A stretch of DNA of 64,000 nucleotides from Prochlorococcus sp. HOT208_60m_813O14. Its GTDB lineage: Bacteria; Cyanobacteriota; Cyanobacteriia; PCC-6307; Cyanobiaceae. The notes beneath the pieces were generated by a model. The model saw only the letters and a program-made list of their open reading frames with translations. It had not been told where the DNA came from and ran no database searches. The DNA is taken from the NCBI GenBank assembly GCA_002025945.1, contig MWOO01000142.1, positions 1 through 64,000 on the forward strand. The letters run 5' to 3'. Positions 48,446 to 57,636 of the stretch are shown here, one piece after another. The position numbers were made by a program, and so were the translations under genes. How positions within the stretch are numbered: the first letter of the stretch is position 1; each line of letters starts with the position of its first letter.

Positions 48446-48751
48446 TCAAATAGTCTTATTCAACCAATCATAATATTTCATCTCAGCATGGTATTTTTTG
48501 TAAATAATTTGAGGGACATCATATGTGGAATTTTTATTTAAGAATTCAATTAAATAATCTTTAAATTCTAATTTACTTTTTATTGTGATTTCGAACTCTT
48601 TAGTTTCTTCAATATCTTCATTCCACTTATAAATTGAAAAAATTTGCTTTATCGAAACACAAGCTGCAAGTTTATTTTGTATTAGTAATTTAGCCATTCG
48701 CAAAGCATTTGCGTTACTTGATTCAGTTGTGATCATAACTAATACTTCCAT
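48446..48751 (-). CDS. cutA: Divalent-cation tolerance protein CutA
   Basis: A 101-residue trimeric ferredoxin-fold protein named for copper tolerance; its exact role is still unsettled. Motifs are MITTESSNANALRMAKLLIQNKLAACVSI in pieces NALRMAKLLIQ and KLAACVSI, SIYKWNEDIEETKEFEI, and the C-terminal YDVPQIIYKKYHAEMKYYDWL seen as VPQIIYK and YDWL. It starts with ATG at 48751. It is 13 bases after cobK on the same strand. Normal length. Confidence 0.95.
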   Translation of the reverse strand: MEVLVMITTESSNANALRMAKLLIQNKLAACVSIKQIFSIYKWNEDIEETKEFEITIKSKLEFKDYLIEFLNKNSTYDVPQIIYKKYHAEMKYYDWLNKTI

Positions 48752-48764
48752 AATGAATTAAACA

Positions 48765-49562
48765 TCAATATTTTTTAATTATGTGATTTATCAAATTATG
48801 ATATTGATCAAAAGAGTAAGAAAAATCATTTTTGAATTTTGGCCTTTTAACCAAAAATAGCTTCATTTTACTTCCAGAAACTATAGTCTCCCAGTTTTTC
48901 TGAGAATAACTTCCAGATTCTCTGCATAAAACATAATCTATCTTCCAAAAATCACAAAGTTTTTTTTCTAGAATGCTTCTATTATTTTTACTCGGTTCAA
49001 GTATCGCTATGTTTGAATTTTGAATACATGATCCAAAAGCTTTAGTTATACTCTCATAAGTTGGAAGCACCCTTGTAAATACATTTGCTTTACAATTCAT
49101 ATAATAATTAGCTGTATCGTTAAGGAATCTTGATCCTATTGCAAGAAGAATATTCTTATTCTCAATATCAACGTTATTTATATCCTTTAAATCATCAATA
49201 TAAAAAAAATTATTAGTGTTATTTATGAGAGATTTCCTCTCAAATAGTAAAAGAGGTGTATTAATCTCTTTACATGCATTATTAAGATTTTTAGAAATTA
49301 TTACCGCAAACGGATGAGTAGCATCAACAACGCATGTGATTTTATTTTTATTTATGAAATTAATTATTTGATCTTTATTATTTAATTTACCCGTAATGAT
49401 ATGTAACTTTGGATTCTCAATATAAGCTTGCCCTGCTTTATAAGTTAAAACACTTGCAAAGACTGAATAATTTAGTTCAAGAAGCCTATTAGCTATTACA
49501 GGTCCATCCGAAGTTCCTGATAGGATCCAAACATTTTTATAGCAATTTCCTTGATTCTGCAT
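48765..49562 (-). CDS. cobK: Precorrin-6A reductase
   Basis: A 265-residue NADPH-dependent enzyme of cobalamin ring synthesis (CobK/CbiJ). The N terminus VWILSGTSDGPVIANRLL is the family's nucleotide-binding start, with CVVDATHPFAVIISKN near residue 95 the most conserved stretch and LLLFERKS after it. YVLCRESGSYSQKNWETI is near the C terminus. It starts with ATG at 49562. It diverges from ssb across 28 bases. Prochlorococcus makes pseudocobalamin, so the pathway is expected to be complete elsewhere in the genome. Confidence 0.9.
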   Translation of the reverse strand: MQNQGNCYKNVWILSGTSDGPVIANRLLELNYSVFASVLTYKAGQAYIENPKLHIITGKLNNKDQIINFINKNKITCVVDATHPFAVIISKNLNNACKEINTPLLLFERKSLINNTNNFFYIDDLKDINNVDIENKNILLAIGSRFLNDTANYYMNCKANVFTRVLPTYESITKAFGSCIQNSNIAILEPSKNNRSILEKKLCDFWKIDYVLCRESGSYSQKNWETIVSGSKMKLFLVKRPKFKNDFSYSFDQYHNLINHIIKKY

Positions 49563-49590
49563 CAGTATGTCTTTAATTAAATAGTAAGTA

Positions 49591-50016
49591 ATGAATCATT
49601 GTTTAATTCAGGCGGTCATTAATAGCGCTCCCCAAATGAGGTATACCAAAGAAAACCAAACTCCAATTGCAGAAATGATTGTTAATTTTAAAGGATTACG
49701 TAGTGAAGATCCAACCAGAGATCTCAAGATCATAGGATGGGGAAATATTGCCCAAGAAATGGTAGATGAACTAAAGGAGGGGCAAAATATTGTTATTGAG
49801 GGACGTCTCAAGATGAATTCTGTCACTAGAAAAGACGGTACGAAAGAGAAGCAACCAGAACTAACAGCTTCAAAGATTCATCAAATATCGCCAGTTGATG
49901 TTATTAAGTCTGATCAAAAAGAAAATAGTGAGTCATTTGAAAAAAAAGAAAGCACCAAAAATTCAAGTTGGGACAGTTCACCTTTAGTACCTGAAGTTGA
50001 CGAAATACCCTTTTAA
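49591..50016 (+). CDS. ssb: Single-stranded DNA-binding protein
   Basis: A 141-residue SSB with an N-terminal OB-fold (1-105) and a short acidic tail ending VDEIPF, the tip through which SSB recruits partners such as PriA (encoded at 52803). LIQAVINSAPQMRYT and IAEMIVNFKG, then VIEGRLKMNSVTRKDGTKEK, are read as the OB core. It is a little unusual in lacking the common N-terminal MN-x-V-x-LIGRL wording. It starts with ATG. It diverges from cobK and converges on a 60-residue gene. Confidence 0.92.
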   Translation: MNHCLIQAVINSAPQMRYTKENQTPIAEMIVNFKGLRSEDPTRDLKIIGWGNIAQEMVDELKEGQNIVIEGRLKMNSVTRKDGTKEKQPELTASKIHQISPVDVIKSDQKENSESFEKKESTKNSSWDSSPLVPEVDEIPF

Positions 50017-50017
50017 A

Positions 50018-50200
50018 TCAAATATCAACATTATTTTCTTGAACACTTATAATTAACTTGCTTATTTTTCTTTCAAGTGCGGCAAGTTCGCTTCTAATTT
50101 CTGGCCATTTACCCTTATCAAGATTTTCTAATAGCCATGCTCTATCTTGATCAAGTTTAAAAATTAAATCTCCTTGATTTGCAGTATTAGGATCTTGCAT
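50018..50200 (-). CDS. Small conserved hypothetical, coiled-coil
   Basis: A 60-residue, mostly helical protein starting with ATG, MQDPNTANQGDLIFKLDQ. The rest, RAWLLENLDKGKWPEIRSEL and then LAALERKISKLIIS, suggests a short coiled coil. I recall similar small proteins in other cyanobacteria, with no known function. It fills the space between ssb and the DUF2854 gene on the opposite strand, one base after the ssb stop. Codon use looks like that of a real gene, and no alternative gene occupies the gap. Confidence 0.6.
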   Translation of the reverse strand: MQDPNTANQGDLIFKLDQDRAWLLENLDKGKWPEIRSELAALERKISKLIISVQENNVDI

Positions 50201-50242
50201 AATACTTGTTAGACAATTTAAAACTCATTGTACTAAATCAAA

Positions 50243-50773
50243 ATGAAGAAATACCTATCGCCCGGAAACTTAATCGTAACCGCTGGGGGTATATTAGCTT
50301 TTGTAGGAATGACTGCTTATTTTACAGACTCCGTAAATTTAAGTGTACCTACTTTTTTTTATGGAGTACCTATTTTTTTAATTGGATTAGGTTTAAAGAC
50401 TTCCGAAATACCTCCTGTAGAGTTGTTTGACAAGACAAATTTTGCGACAAATAAATTTAATAGACCAAAAGAATTAACAGCACTAGTTAAAGATGTTACA
50501 AGATGGAGATATGGGATAAAAGCTCATCTTGAATCGTCATTAGAATCTCTAAATTTGTGGGACGAGGATAATCCCCCTCAACTAAAAGAAATCGAAGAAA
50601 TTACAAAGGAAGAAAAAAATGGTCTAAGAATGCGTTTCGAATTAAACGCTGTCCCTCTAGAAAAATGGATTGAAAAACAAGAAAGATTAAACAGATTTTT
50701 CGTCAAAGGTCTTGAATCAGAATTTATTATCGACGATAATAAAAAAGAATTTGATTTTATTCTCTTTTATTGA
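50243..50773 (+). CDS. DUF2854 family membrane protein
   Basis: A 176-residue protein of the DUF2854 family, found in cyanobacteria and chloroplasts. Two hydrophobic segments near the N terminus (about 8-30 and 33-52) form a hairpin, with the soluble remainder including TRWRYGIKAHLESSLESL and PLEKWIEKQERLNRFF. It is expected in the thylakoid or plasma membrane. No function has been established to my knowledge; plant relatives are in the thylakoid. It starts with ATG at 50243. It precedes argB by 64 bases, on the same strand. Confidence 0.85.
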   Translation: MKKYLSPGNLIVTAGGILAFVGMTAYFTDSVNLSVPTFFYGVPIFLIGLGLKTSEIPPVELFDKTNFATNKFNRPKELTALVKDVTRWRYGIKAHLESSLESLNLWDEDNPPQLKEIEEITKEEKNGLRMRFELNAVPLEKWIEKQERLNRFFVKGLESEFIIDDNKKEFDFILFY

Positions 50774-50837
50774 ATATAGGGATATATTTGTAAAAACCTA
50801 ATTTCTCAATTCAATCAAGTTTTAATGAATTTTAATA

Positions 50838-51689
50838 ATGAATGATTCTCAAAGAGTATCAATATTAAGCGAAGCACTTCCATATATACAAAGTTTCTCA
50901 GGTAGAAAAATTGTTATCAAGTATGGTGGTTCTGTTATGGAGAATAATAATTTAAAAAATGCTTTTTTTAGAGACATTGCACTTTTATCAACCGTTGGGG
51001 TTTGTCCGATAGTAATTCATGGAGGTGGACCAGAGATTAATAATTGGTTAAAGAAATTAGAAATATCTCCTAAATTCGAAAATGGATTAAGAATTACTGA
51101 TCAAAAAACAATGGAAATTGTCGAGATGGTTCTAATGGGTAGAGTTAACAAACAAATTGTAAAAGGGATTAATAAAACTGGATCCTTAGCTGTGGGAATA
51201 TCAGGTCTGGATGGCAACTTAATTCAATCTAGAGAACTAGGAGATGGTAGCCATGGGTTAGTGGGAGAGGTTACAAAAATCAATCCTGAAATATTAGATC
51301 CTCTTATTTCTAAAGGATACATCCCAATTATTTCTAGCATTGGATCAACCTTGGAGGGTATTTCCCATAACATTAATGCAGATTTTGTTGCTGGAGAAAT
51401 TGCTGCTGCAATAAATGCAGAAAAACTTATTCTTCTTACTGATACTCAAGGGATTTTAAAAGAAAAAGATAACAAAAATAGTCTTGTTGAAAAAACTAAT
51501 CTCAAAGAGGCAAGAGATTTTATTGATAAAAAAATTGTGAATGAAGGTATGATTCCAAAGACAGAATGCTGTATAAGAGCTTTAGCCCAAGGAGTCAAAG
51601 CAGCTCACATAATTGATGGCAGAATAGAACATTCATTACTTCTTGAGATTTTTACAAATTCCGGAATAGGTACAATGATAGTCGCTTAA
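50838..51689 (+). CDS. argB: Acetylglutamate kinase
   Basis: A 283-residue amino-acid kinase that phosphorylates N-acetylglutamate in arginine synthesis; in cyanobacteria it is the target of PII (GlnB) activation. Signatures are [48 protein letters not shown] in pieces [12 protein letters not shown] and LLTD. The C-terminal [25 protein letters not shown] holds the arginine-binding region. It starts with ATG. A DUF3153 gene follows three bases after the stop, so they are co-transcribed. Confidence 0.98.
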   Translation: MNDSQRVSILSEALPYIQSFSGRKIVIKYGGSVMENNNLKNAFFRDIALLSTVGVCPIVIHGGGPEINNWLKKLEISPKFENGLRITDQKTMEIVEMVLMGRVNKQIVKGINKTGSLAVGISGLDGNLIQSRELGDGSHGLVGEVTKINPEILDPLISKGYIPIISSIGSTLEGISHNINADFVAGEIAAAINAEKLILLTDTQGILKEKDNKNSLVEKTNLKEARDFIDKKIVNEGMIPKTECCIRALAQGVKAAHIIDGRIEHSLLLEIFTNSGIGTMIVA

Positions 51690-51692
51690 CAC

Positions 51693-52802
51693 ATGAAAAC
51701 TTATGAGCAAGTTTTAGAAAAAGTAGAACTTGCTTTAGCTAAAGGTGAGTATCATTATTGCATTGAATTTCTTTTGCCCATAATCGAATCATTTCCTTTA
51801 TCAAGCAAGGAGGGAGTAAATTTAAGAACAATCTTAATTACTGCTCTATGTGGTATCAATAAAAGGAACGAGGCTAAAAGGTTTTGTAAAGAACTTCTAA
51901 AATCTTACGATACTAAGACTAGAGAAAATGCTAAATATTTGATGGAAGTTATAGACTCTCCTGACATTAAAAAGCCAGAAAATTGGAACGTACAGTTTGA
52001 AAGCGACCCATCACTCAATAAAAAATCTCTTAACTCACTGCGCAAAAAAAGAGAAGTATTGAAGAAAAAAAAATTTATTAATGTAACTGAGAAACCAACT
52101 GGTGAAACAAAACCCTTTCAGAAAGGCTTTTCACTGGTCATTTTTCTAATACTATTATTATTGATTCCTCTTTTAAGTGGCTGCGTTAAAGTTGAGGATA
52201 CTCTTGATATTAGTGAAATTGATTCAATAACCAATAATTTAGTCATAGAAAGTAAATACATTAAGAAATTTCCTTGGCAATTAAAATTTGAAGACAAGAT
52301 GAAAGATATTTTTCCTGAAGCAGAAATTGTACAAGACGAATCAAGCTTTTCATTGAAACATAAAAATCTCAATCTAGAAGATACAAAACAAGTGCTTAAA
52401 ATTACACAAAATACCGCTGGAGAGTTAGCTGGAGGATCAACAAATATAGAAATTAATACTACTCAAAAAAACTTCATTTTTTTTAAAAAATACTTTTACA
52501 GGTTGGATTTAGATCTAAATTCTATTCAAGGTGTTGATAATTTAGAACTCATTTTCAAAATTATTCACCCTAATAAAGCTATCCTTACTGATACAGATAA
52601 TTCAAATTTAGAAATCAAAAAAAATCTAATAATTTGGAATTTAAATCAAGGGAAGATAAATAGTCTTGAATTTGCTTTCTGGAGCCTCAACAAACTTTTG
52701 ATTGGGATATCTACTATCTTAATAATTACAATAATTGCTTATTTATTAAGATTCTATAGATTTAAATTAGGTACAGATTTGCCTCAACTTCCATCAAAGT
52801 AA
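51693..52802 (+). CDS. TPR-like plus DUF3153 membrane protein
   Basis: A 369-residue protein in two parts. Residues 1-100 look like helical TPR-type repeats with LALAKGEYHYCIEFLLP and TALCGINKRNEAKRFCKELL. A basic linker (110-148) is followed by a membrane span (149-166) and a lipobox-like LLSGCVKVED. Residues 170-320 match the cyanobacterial DUF3153 extracytoplasmic domain, and a second membrane helix closes the chain (about 338-355). It starts with ATG three bases after argB. The TPR-like part is unusual in front of DUF3153. Function is unknown. Confidence 0.75.
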   Translation: MKTYEQVLEKVELALAKGEYHYCIEFLLPIIESFPLSSKEGVNLRTILITALCGINKRNEAKRFCKELLKSYDTKTRENAKYLMEVIDSPDIKKPENWNVQFESDPSLNKKSLNSLRKKREVLKKKKFINVTEKPTGETKPFQKGFSLVIFLILLLLIPLLSGCVKVEDTLDISEIDSITNNLVIESKYIKKFPWQLKFEDKMKDIFPEAEIVQDESSFSLKHKNLNLEDTKQVLKITQNTAGELAGGSTNIEINTTQKNFIFFKKYFYRLDLDLNSIQGVDNLELIFKIIHPNKAILTDTDNSNLEIKKNLIIWNLNQGKINSLEFAFWSLNKLLIGISTILIITIIAYLLRFYRFKLGTDLPQLPSK

Positions 52803-55079
52803 TTACAACTCAGCTGGATTAACATCAATTGTTAAAAAAACATTTTTTGGAATAAATTTCCATAATATTGATCTATCAGGTAAAGGGATCTTTGTTCCTT
52901 CAGGTCCATGCATTAATATCTGCCATCTAAATTTTTTACCAACTTTAGCAATTAAACTAGGAGCAGGACCAATTAATTTCCAGTTCTTTTTCTCACAAAA
53001 TGTGAGTAGATATTTTGCTAATTTTATTGCAATTGATTCAGTTAATTCATAATTTTCACCTGATAATTTAAGAAGGCAAATCGTGCAAAATGGAAATAAA
53101 TTTGCATCTTTTCTCAATCTCGAGTTTTCAATTAAGAATCTTTCATAATCTCTTTTCTGAAGATACGAAATTACCGGGTGATTAGGTTTATATGTTTGAA
53201 AAATTACTTTTCCTTTTTTTTGAGCCCTTCCTGCCCTGCCAGCTAATTGCAAAAATAATTGTAATGATTTTTCTTCTGCCGAAATATCTGGGCGATGAAG
53301 CAACCCATCTGCTGCGATAACTACTGAAAGAGTAATATTGGGGATGTCAATTCCTTTTGCCAACATTTGAGTTCCCACAAGAATATCAGCACCCCCTTTA
53401 GAAAACTCTGAAAGAATATCTCTGTGGCCATCCTTTCCTAAGGTTGTATCTCTATCAAAGCGAAGTACTCTTAAGTCAGGGAATTCTTCATTTAAAAACT
53501 CTATTACCCTTTGTGTACCAATTCCAAAAGGTTTAAAGGCAGTTGAATGACAATCTGGGCAACGATTGATCAATCTCGATTTATGATCACACCAATGACA
53601 ATTTAACCATTTTTTTCCTTGTGCACCGAGATGAACTGATAAAGGAACATCACAGTTGGGGCAATTTATTAAATATCCGCAATTTCTGCAACTTAAAAAC
53701 CCACTATGCCCCCTTCTAGGAATCAAAATTATTGCTTGCTCATTTTTTAAGCGAAGTTGAGGAAGCAATAGTAATAATTCATTGGAAAAAATTTTCATAT
53801 TTCCTTGCTTGAACTCATCCCGCATATCAATAATTCTTATTTCAGGAATCTCATTTCTGGATATCCTTTCAATCATCCTTACCAATTTGAAATTATTTTC
53901 AAAACTACACTTTTTCCAAGTCTTCATTGATGGGGTTGCACTCCCAAAAATTAACTTTGCAGAATTCCTTTTTACTATTTCAATAGCAATCTCTCTTGCG
54001 TCATAACAAGGCATAGGACTATCTTGTTTATAAGAAACATCATGTTCTTCATCCATTATTATTACTCCTAGATTTTTCATTGGAAGAAAAACTGCGGACC
54101 TTGTTCCTATTACTATTAAGGGTTCATTAGCATTAATAATTTTCTTCCAAACTAAAGTTCTATGATTCGGAGAACAGTTACTATGATATTCGTAAACAAC
54201 ATTATTAAATCGCTGACTAAACCTATCAATAAGTTGAGGAATTAGTCCAATTTCTGGGGCTAGTATCAAACAACTTTTTTTCTTAAGAAATTGATCTTCA
54301 GCAATTCTCATGTAAACTTCTGTTTTACCTGAACCTGTTTCGCCCCAAAGAAGTAATGCATCTCCTTGTTTCATTTTTTGAAATTCTTGAAATGCAATTT
54401 TTTGCTCATTTGTAAGATTTGGTTTTTTCGTCGCGATATGATCTTTTATAAAGGAATTTAATTTACTATTTATATTTTTTTTTCTTTTAGATCTAGAAAG
54501 ATAATTTTTGCTGACCATTGAGTTAATTAGAGTGGAATTAAAACCAGACTTTATTAATTCACTTTGCCAATTACCTTTTTTAGATAAAGTATCTATTAAA
54601 AAAGATTCTTTTTTGGTTAATCCATTTTTCTTAATATCAAATTCTTTTTTAGTTTCAATCCATATTTGATCTTTTAAACCTTTAGAGAAATTTTTATATT
54701 TACCAATCCAGCCAGGAGGAAATGCAGTTTTAAACATTTTTAAATTACTAACCATATAAAAAGAGGCTAGGGATTCTATCAATTCTCTCCAAGATTCATC
54801 AATTATTTTTTTCTGCAAAATACTTTCAACAAACAAATATCTTATGTTTTTTCCTCCAGTAATATTTGATTCATCATTATTGATTGTCGAAAAGTCTTTT
54901 TTGGAGATCACCAACCCGTTCAATAATCTCCCCCTTAGTCTGACACTTACAATATCTCCAACTTCTACTCCAAGATTATTTCCATCTAAATAGTAAAAGC
55001 TTTCATTACTACTACCTATATCAAGCAAAATTTCCAATTTATAGGAGATATTTAATAACTGATTACTTGCCGGCTTCAA
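52803..55079 (-). CDS. priA: Primosomal replication protein N' (PriA helicase)
   Basis: A 758-residue superfamily 2 helicase that restarts stalled replication forks. The N-terminal 3'-binding and winged-helix domains run to about 230; the helicase core follows with LLWGETGSGKTEVYMRI (Walker A), IIMDEEHDVSYKQD and IFGSATPSMKTWKK. A zinc-binding module lies at about 465-520: CRNCGYLINCPNCDVPL and CHWCDHKSRLINRCPDC. AGRAGRAQKKGKVIFQTY is helicase motif VI. No ATG precedes the first conserved segment; TTG at 55079 is the best start, without a clear ribosome site. It converges on the DUF3153 gene and diverges from sigA. Confidence 0.96.
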   Translation of the reverse strand: MKPASNQLLNISYKLEILLDIGSSNESFYYLDGNNLGVEVGDIVSVRLRGRLLNGLVISKKDFSTINNDESNITGGKNIRYLFVESILQKKIIDESWRELIESLASFYMVSNLKMFKTAFPPGWIGKYKNFSKGLKDQIWIETKKEFDIKKNGLTKKESFLIDTLSKKGNWQSELIKSGFNSTLINSMVSKNYLSRSKRKKNINSKLNSFIKDHIATKKPNLTNEQKIAFQEFQKMKQGDALLLWGETGSGKTEVYMRIAEDQFLKKKSCLILAPEIGLIPQLIDRFSQRFNNVVYEYHSNCSPNHRTLVWKKIINANEPLIVIGTRSAVFLPMKNLGVIIMDEEHDVSYKQDSPMPCYDAREIAIEIVKRNSAKLIFGSATPSMKTWKKCSFENNFKLVRMIERISRNEIPEIRIIDMRDEFKQGNMKIFSNELLLLLPQLRLKNEQAIILIPRRGHSGFLSCRNCGYLINCPNCDVPLSVHLGAQGKKWLNCHWCDHKSRLINRCPDCHSTAFKPFGIGTQRVIEFLNEEFPDLRVLRFDRDTTLGKDGHRDILSEFSKGGADILVGTQMLAKGIDIPNITLSVVIAADGLLHRPDISAEEKSLQLFLQLAGRAGRAQKKGKVIFQTYKPNHPVISYLQKRDYERFLIENSRLRKDANLFPFCTICLLKLSGENYELTESIAIKLAKYLLTFCEKKNWKLIGPAPSLIAKVGKKFRWQILMHGPEGTKIPLPDRSILWKFIPKNVFLTIDVNPAEL

Positions 55080-55102
55080 AACTTTTTCTTAGTATTGGAT
55101 TG

Positions 55103-55116
55103 TTGAACATTCCACA
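55103..55116 (+). repeat. 14-mer TTGAACATTCCACA, copy 3 (sigA side)
   Basis: The exact sequence appears here on the plus strand, oriented towards sigA, and 24 bases ahead of the priA start on the other strand. The preceding base is G, as in copy 2. It is about 285 bases upstream of the sigA start codon. Taken with copies 1 and 2, all three sit only in these two control regions. Confidence 0.7.
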
Positions 55117-55153
55117 AAGTGTTTTTTGCACATTGTAAGTATCCTGCTCTTAA

Positions 55154-55228
55154 GGGAGACATGAAGCTCTGATCATTGACTGAAAATTCAAAAATGATCT
55201 GCCTGTCTGAGAAATCCCAAGACTTTTT
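55154..55228 (+). ncRNA. Candidate structured RNA or leader element upstream of sigA
   Basis: Nested pairs occur on the plus strand: GGG (55154-55156) with CCC (55216-55218); AGACA (55157-55161) with TGTCT (55204-55208); GATCATT (55171-55177) with AATGATC (55193-55199). A GACTTTTT run ends at 55228, which could terminate a short RNA of about 75 bases. The CCTGTCT at 55202-55208 also occurs at the csoS1/ham1 site. No known RNA family was recognised. It might be an independent small RNA or the 5' leader of sigA. Confidence 0.4.
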
Positions 55229-55286
55229 ACTTTAGGTAATCTATAGCACTATTTAAATTTTTCAACAATTTAGAAAACTTTTCTTA

Positions 55287-55310
55287 TTCTCATTTTGTGA
55301 GAAAGTTTTT
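55287..55310 (+). terminator. Hairpin with short U-run in the sigA upstream region
   Basis: TTCTCA (55287-55292) and TGAGAA (55298-55303) form a perfect 6-bp stem with a TTTTG loop, followed by AAG and a TTTTTT run. This looks like a weak intrinsic terminator or attenuator about 90 bases before the sigA start codon. The low G+C content makes the stem weak. Confidence 0.4.
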
Positions 55311-55400
55311 TAAACATTAAGGGGACTTTACTACTAAATGTTCAAATTAGCCCTAAATAAAATTTTATCTAGTTAAATTCACCGTAGAAAGGAGTCTATT

Positions 55401-56582
55401 ATGTGTCCAGTCGCAGCAGAATCAAAGAATTCCAAGCCTAGTTCAAAAAAAAAGATCAATAAAAAAATTAATACAAATTTAGAAACAGTAGTTGAAGAAG
55501 ATAGTAAAAAAAATAATCAAACTTTACAGACATCTGCTGAGTTAAACGAAAGCAATATTGAAAATAACAATAATGAATTTAGTGATTCTGAAGAAGATAA
55601 AGGGCTCGGGAATATAAAACTTGGGCCAAAAGGTATCTACACTGAAGATTCAATAAGAGTTTATCTCCAAGAAATTGGAAGAATTAGACTTTTAAGACCA
55701 GACGAAGAAATTGAGCTTGCAAGAAAAATTGCTGACTTGCTCCAATTAGAAGAGCTAGCAACTCAATATGAGTCAGAAAAAGGACATTTCCCATCTGTAA
55801 GAGAATGGGCCGAGTTAATAGATATGCCTCTTCCCAAATTTAGAAGAAGACTTCTCTTAGGGCGGCGAGCTAAAGAAAAAATGGTTCAATCAAATTTAAG
55901 ATTAGTTGTTTCCATTGCTAAAAAATATATGAACAGAGGTTTATCTTTTCAAGATTTAATCCAAGAAGGAAGTTTGGGTCTAATTAGGGCAGCGGAAAAA
56001 TTCGACCATGAAAAAGGTTATAAGTTCTCTACATATGCAACTTGGTGGATTCGCCAAGCCATTACAAGAGCAATTGCGGATCAAAGTAGAACTATTAGAT
56101 TGCCAGTTCACTTATACGAGACAATATCCAGAATTAAAAAAACCACAAAAGTTCTTAGCCAAGAATTTGGCAGGAAACCTAGTGAAGAAGAAATCGCTGA
56201 GAGTATGGAAATGACAATCGAAAAATTAAGATTTATAGCTAAAAGTGCACAACTTCCTATTTCTTTAGAAACTCCAATAGGGAAAGAAGAAGACTCAAGA
56301 CTAGGAGACTTTATAGAGGCTGATATAGAAAATCCTGAGCAAGATGTTTCTAAAACTTTACTAAGAGAGGATTTGGAAGGAGTATTAGCCACTCTTAGTC
56401 CAAGAGAAAGAGATGTTCTCAGATTGAGATATGGAATTGATGATGGAAGAATGAAAACACTTGAAGAAATTGGCCAGATTTTTGATGTTACGAGAGAAAG
56501 AATTAGACAAATAGAGGCAAAAGCCCTAAGAAAACTTAGACATCCAAATCGAAATGGGGTTTTAAAAGAATATATAAAATAA
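55401..56582 (+). CDS. sigA: Principal RNA polymerase sigma factor (group 1, RpoD/SigA)
   Basis: A 393-residue group 1 sigma-70 factor, the main promoter-recognition subunit. Residues 1-70 are a variable charged extension. Region 1.2 is [16 protein letters not shown]; region 2 includes [23 protein letters not shown], given as [19 protein letters not shown] and [17 protein letters not shown], which binds the -10 box. Region 3 begins after RLPVHLYE, and region 4.2 is [19 protein letters not shown], the -35 binding HTH. ATG has the strong ribosome site AAAGGAG six bases ahead. It diverges from priA. hemC follows on the same strand, 97 bases on. Confidence 0.97.
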   Translation: MCPVAAESKNSKPSSKKKINKKINTNLETVVEEDSKKNNQTLQTSAELNESNIENNNNEFSDSEEDKGLGNIKLGPKGIYTEDSIRVYLQEIGRIRLLRPDEEIELARKIADLLQLEELATQYESEKGHFPSVREWAELIDMPLPKFRRRLLLGRRAKEKMVQSNLRLVVSIAKKYMNRGLSFQDLIQEGSLGLIRAAEKFDHEKGYKFSTYATWWIRQAITRAIADQSRTIRLPVHLYETISRIKKTTKVLSQEFGRKPSEEEIAESMEMTIEKLRFIAKSAQLPISLETPIGKEEDSRLGDFIEADIENPEQDVSKTLLREDLEGVLATLSPRERDVLRLRYGIDDGRMKTLEEIGQIFDVTRERIRQIEAKALRKLRHPNRNGVLKEYIK

Positions 56583-56679
56583 AAAAAGTTAAGTATAATA
56601 ATTACCTTTAAAAACTGGCAAAATAATAGCTTAAAATAAATTCGACTTAATTTTTAATTCAAACTCAAAATAATATTTA

Positions 56680-57630
56680 ATGACTAATTTTAAGCTAAAA
56701 ATAGCTAGTAGAAGAAGTAAGCTAGCAATGGTTCAAACTTTATGGGTTAAAGATCAACTAGAGAGGAATATTCCCAATTTAGAGGTATCTATAGAAGCTA
56801 TGGCAACTCAAGGTGACAAAATCCTTGATGTAGCCTTAGCAAAAATTGGCGACAAAGGCTTATTTACAAAAGAACTTGAAGCACAAATGCTCGTAGGCCA
56901 TGCAGATATAGCAGTACATTCTCTAAAAGATTTACCAACCAACTTGCCTGATGGCCTTAAATTAGGATGCATTACAAAAAGGGAGGATCCTGCAGATGCT
57001 TTAGTAGTAAACAAAAAAAATGACTGTTATAAATTAGAAAACCTACCTGAAGGTTCGCTTGTTGGAACAAGCTCCCTAAGAAGACTTGCACAATTAAGAA
57101 ATAAGTACCCTCATCTTGTTTTCAAAGATATCAGGGGAAATGTTATTACAAGAATTGAAAAATTAGATGCAGGAGAATATGATTGTATAATTCTTGCGGC
57201 CGCTGGTTTAAAGAGATTAGGCTTTGAATCAAGAATTCACCAGATTATCCCAAGTGAAGTTTCCCTTCATGCCGTTGGCCAAGGAGCACTAGGCATTGAA
57301 TGTAAATCTGATGATAAAAAAGTTTTAGAAATTATAAATATCTTAGAAGATAAACCCACCAGTCAAAGATGTCTAGCAGAAAGGGCTTTTTTAAGAGAGC
57401 TTGAAGGTGGATGCCAAGTCCCAATAGGTGTGAATAGTAAAATTCAGAATGAACAACTTTGCCTTACTGGTATGGTTGCATCTCTTGATGGAGAAAGGCT
57501 TATTAAAGATCAATATATTGGCAATATTAATTATCCCGAAGAAGTAGGCAAAGAACTAGCTAAAAAATTAAAGCAGCAAGGTGCAGAAGAAATATTAAGC
57601 GAAATATTTGAAAAATTTAGAGAAAAATAA
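56680..57630 (+). CDS. hemC: Hydroxymethylbilane synthase (porphobilinogen deaminase)
   Basis: A 316-residue enzyme that joins four porphobilinogens to hydroxymethylbilane, feeding haem, chlorophyll and cobalamin synthesis. [11 protein letters not shown] begins the chain, with [14 protein letters not shown] (the Lys and Asp of the active site) and [16 protein letters not shown] (the arginine set). The dipyrromethane cofactor is attached through Cys in [10 protein letters not shown] near residue 245. It starts with ATG, 97 bases after sigA. It belongs to the same pathway as hemH, chlLNB, por and cobK elsewhere in the window. It converges on ppa six bases away. Confidence 0.98.
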   Translation: MTNFKLKIASRRSKLAMVQTLWVKDQLERNIPNLEVSIEAMATQGDKILDVALAKIGDKGLFTKELEAQMLVGHADIAVHSLKDLPTNLPDGLKLGCITKREDPADALVVNKKNDCYKLENLPEGSLVGTSSLRRLAQLRNKYPHLVFKDIRGNVITRIEKLDAGEYDCIILAAAGLKRLGFESRIHQIIPSEVSLHAVGQGALGIECKSDDKKVLEIINILEDKPTSQRCLAERAFLRELEGGCQVPIGVNSKIQNEQLCLTGMVASLDGERLIKDQYIGNINYPEEVGKELAKKLKQQGAEEILSEIFEKFREK

Positions 57631-57636
57631 AATTAG

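Larger units (their letters stand above)
55080..55400. promoter_or_regulatory. Divergent control region priA / sigA
   Basis: This 321-bp gap has no credible protein gene. It contains the third copy of the 14-mer at 55103-55116, a nested stem-loop at 55154-55218, a short hairpin with U-run at 55287-55310, and a further partial copy AATGTTCAA at 55337-55345. The start of sigA has the strong ribosome site AAAGGAG at 55388-55394, six bases before its ATG. The length of leader is unknown, because no clear promoter could be picked. Confidence 0.7.
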
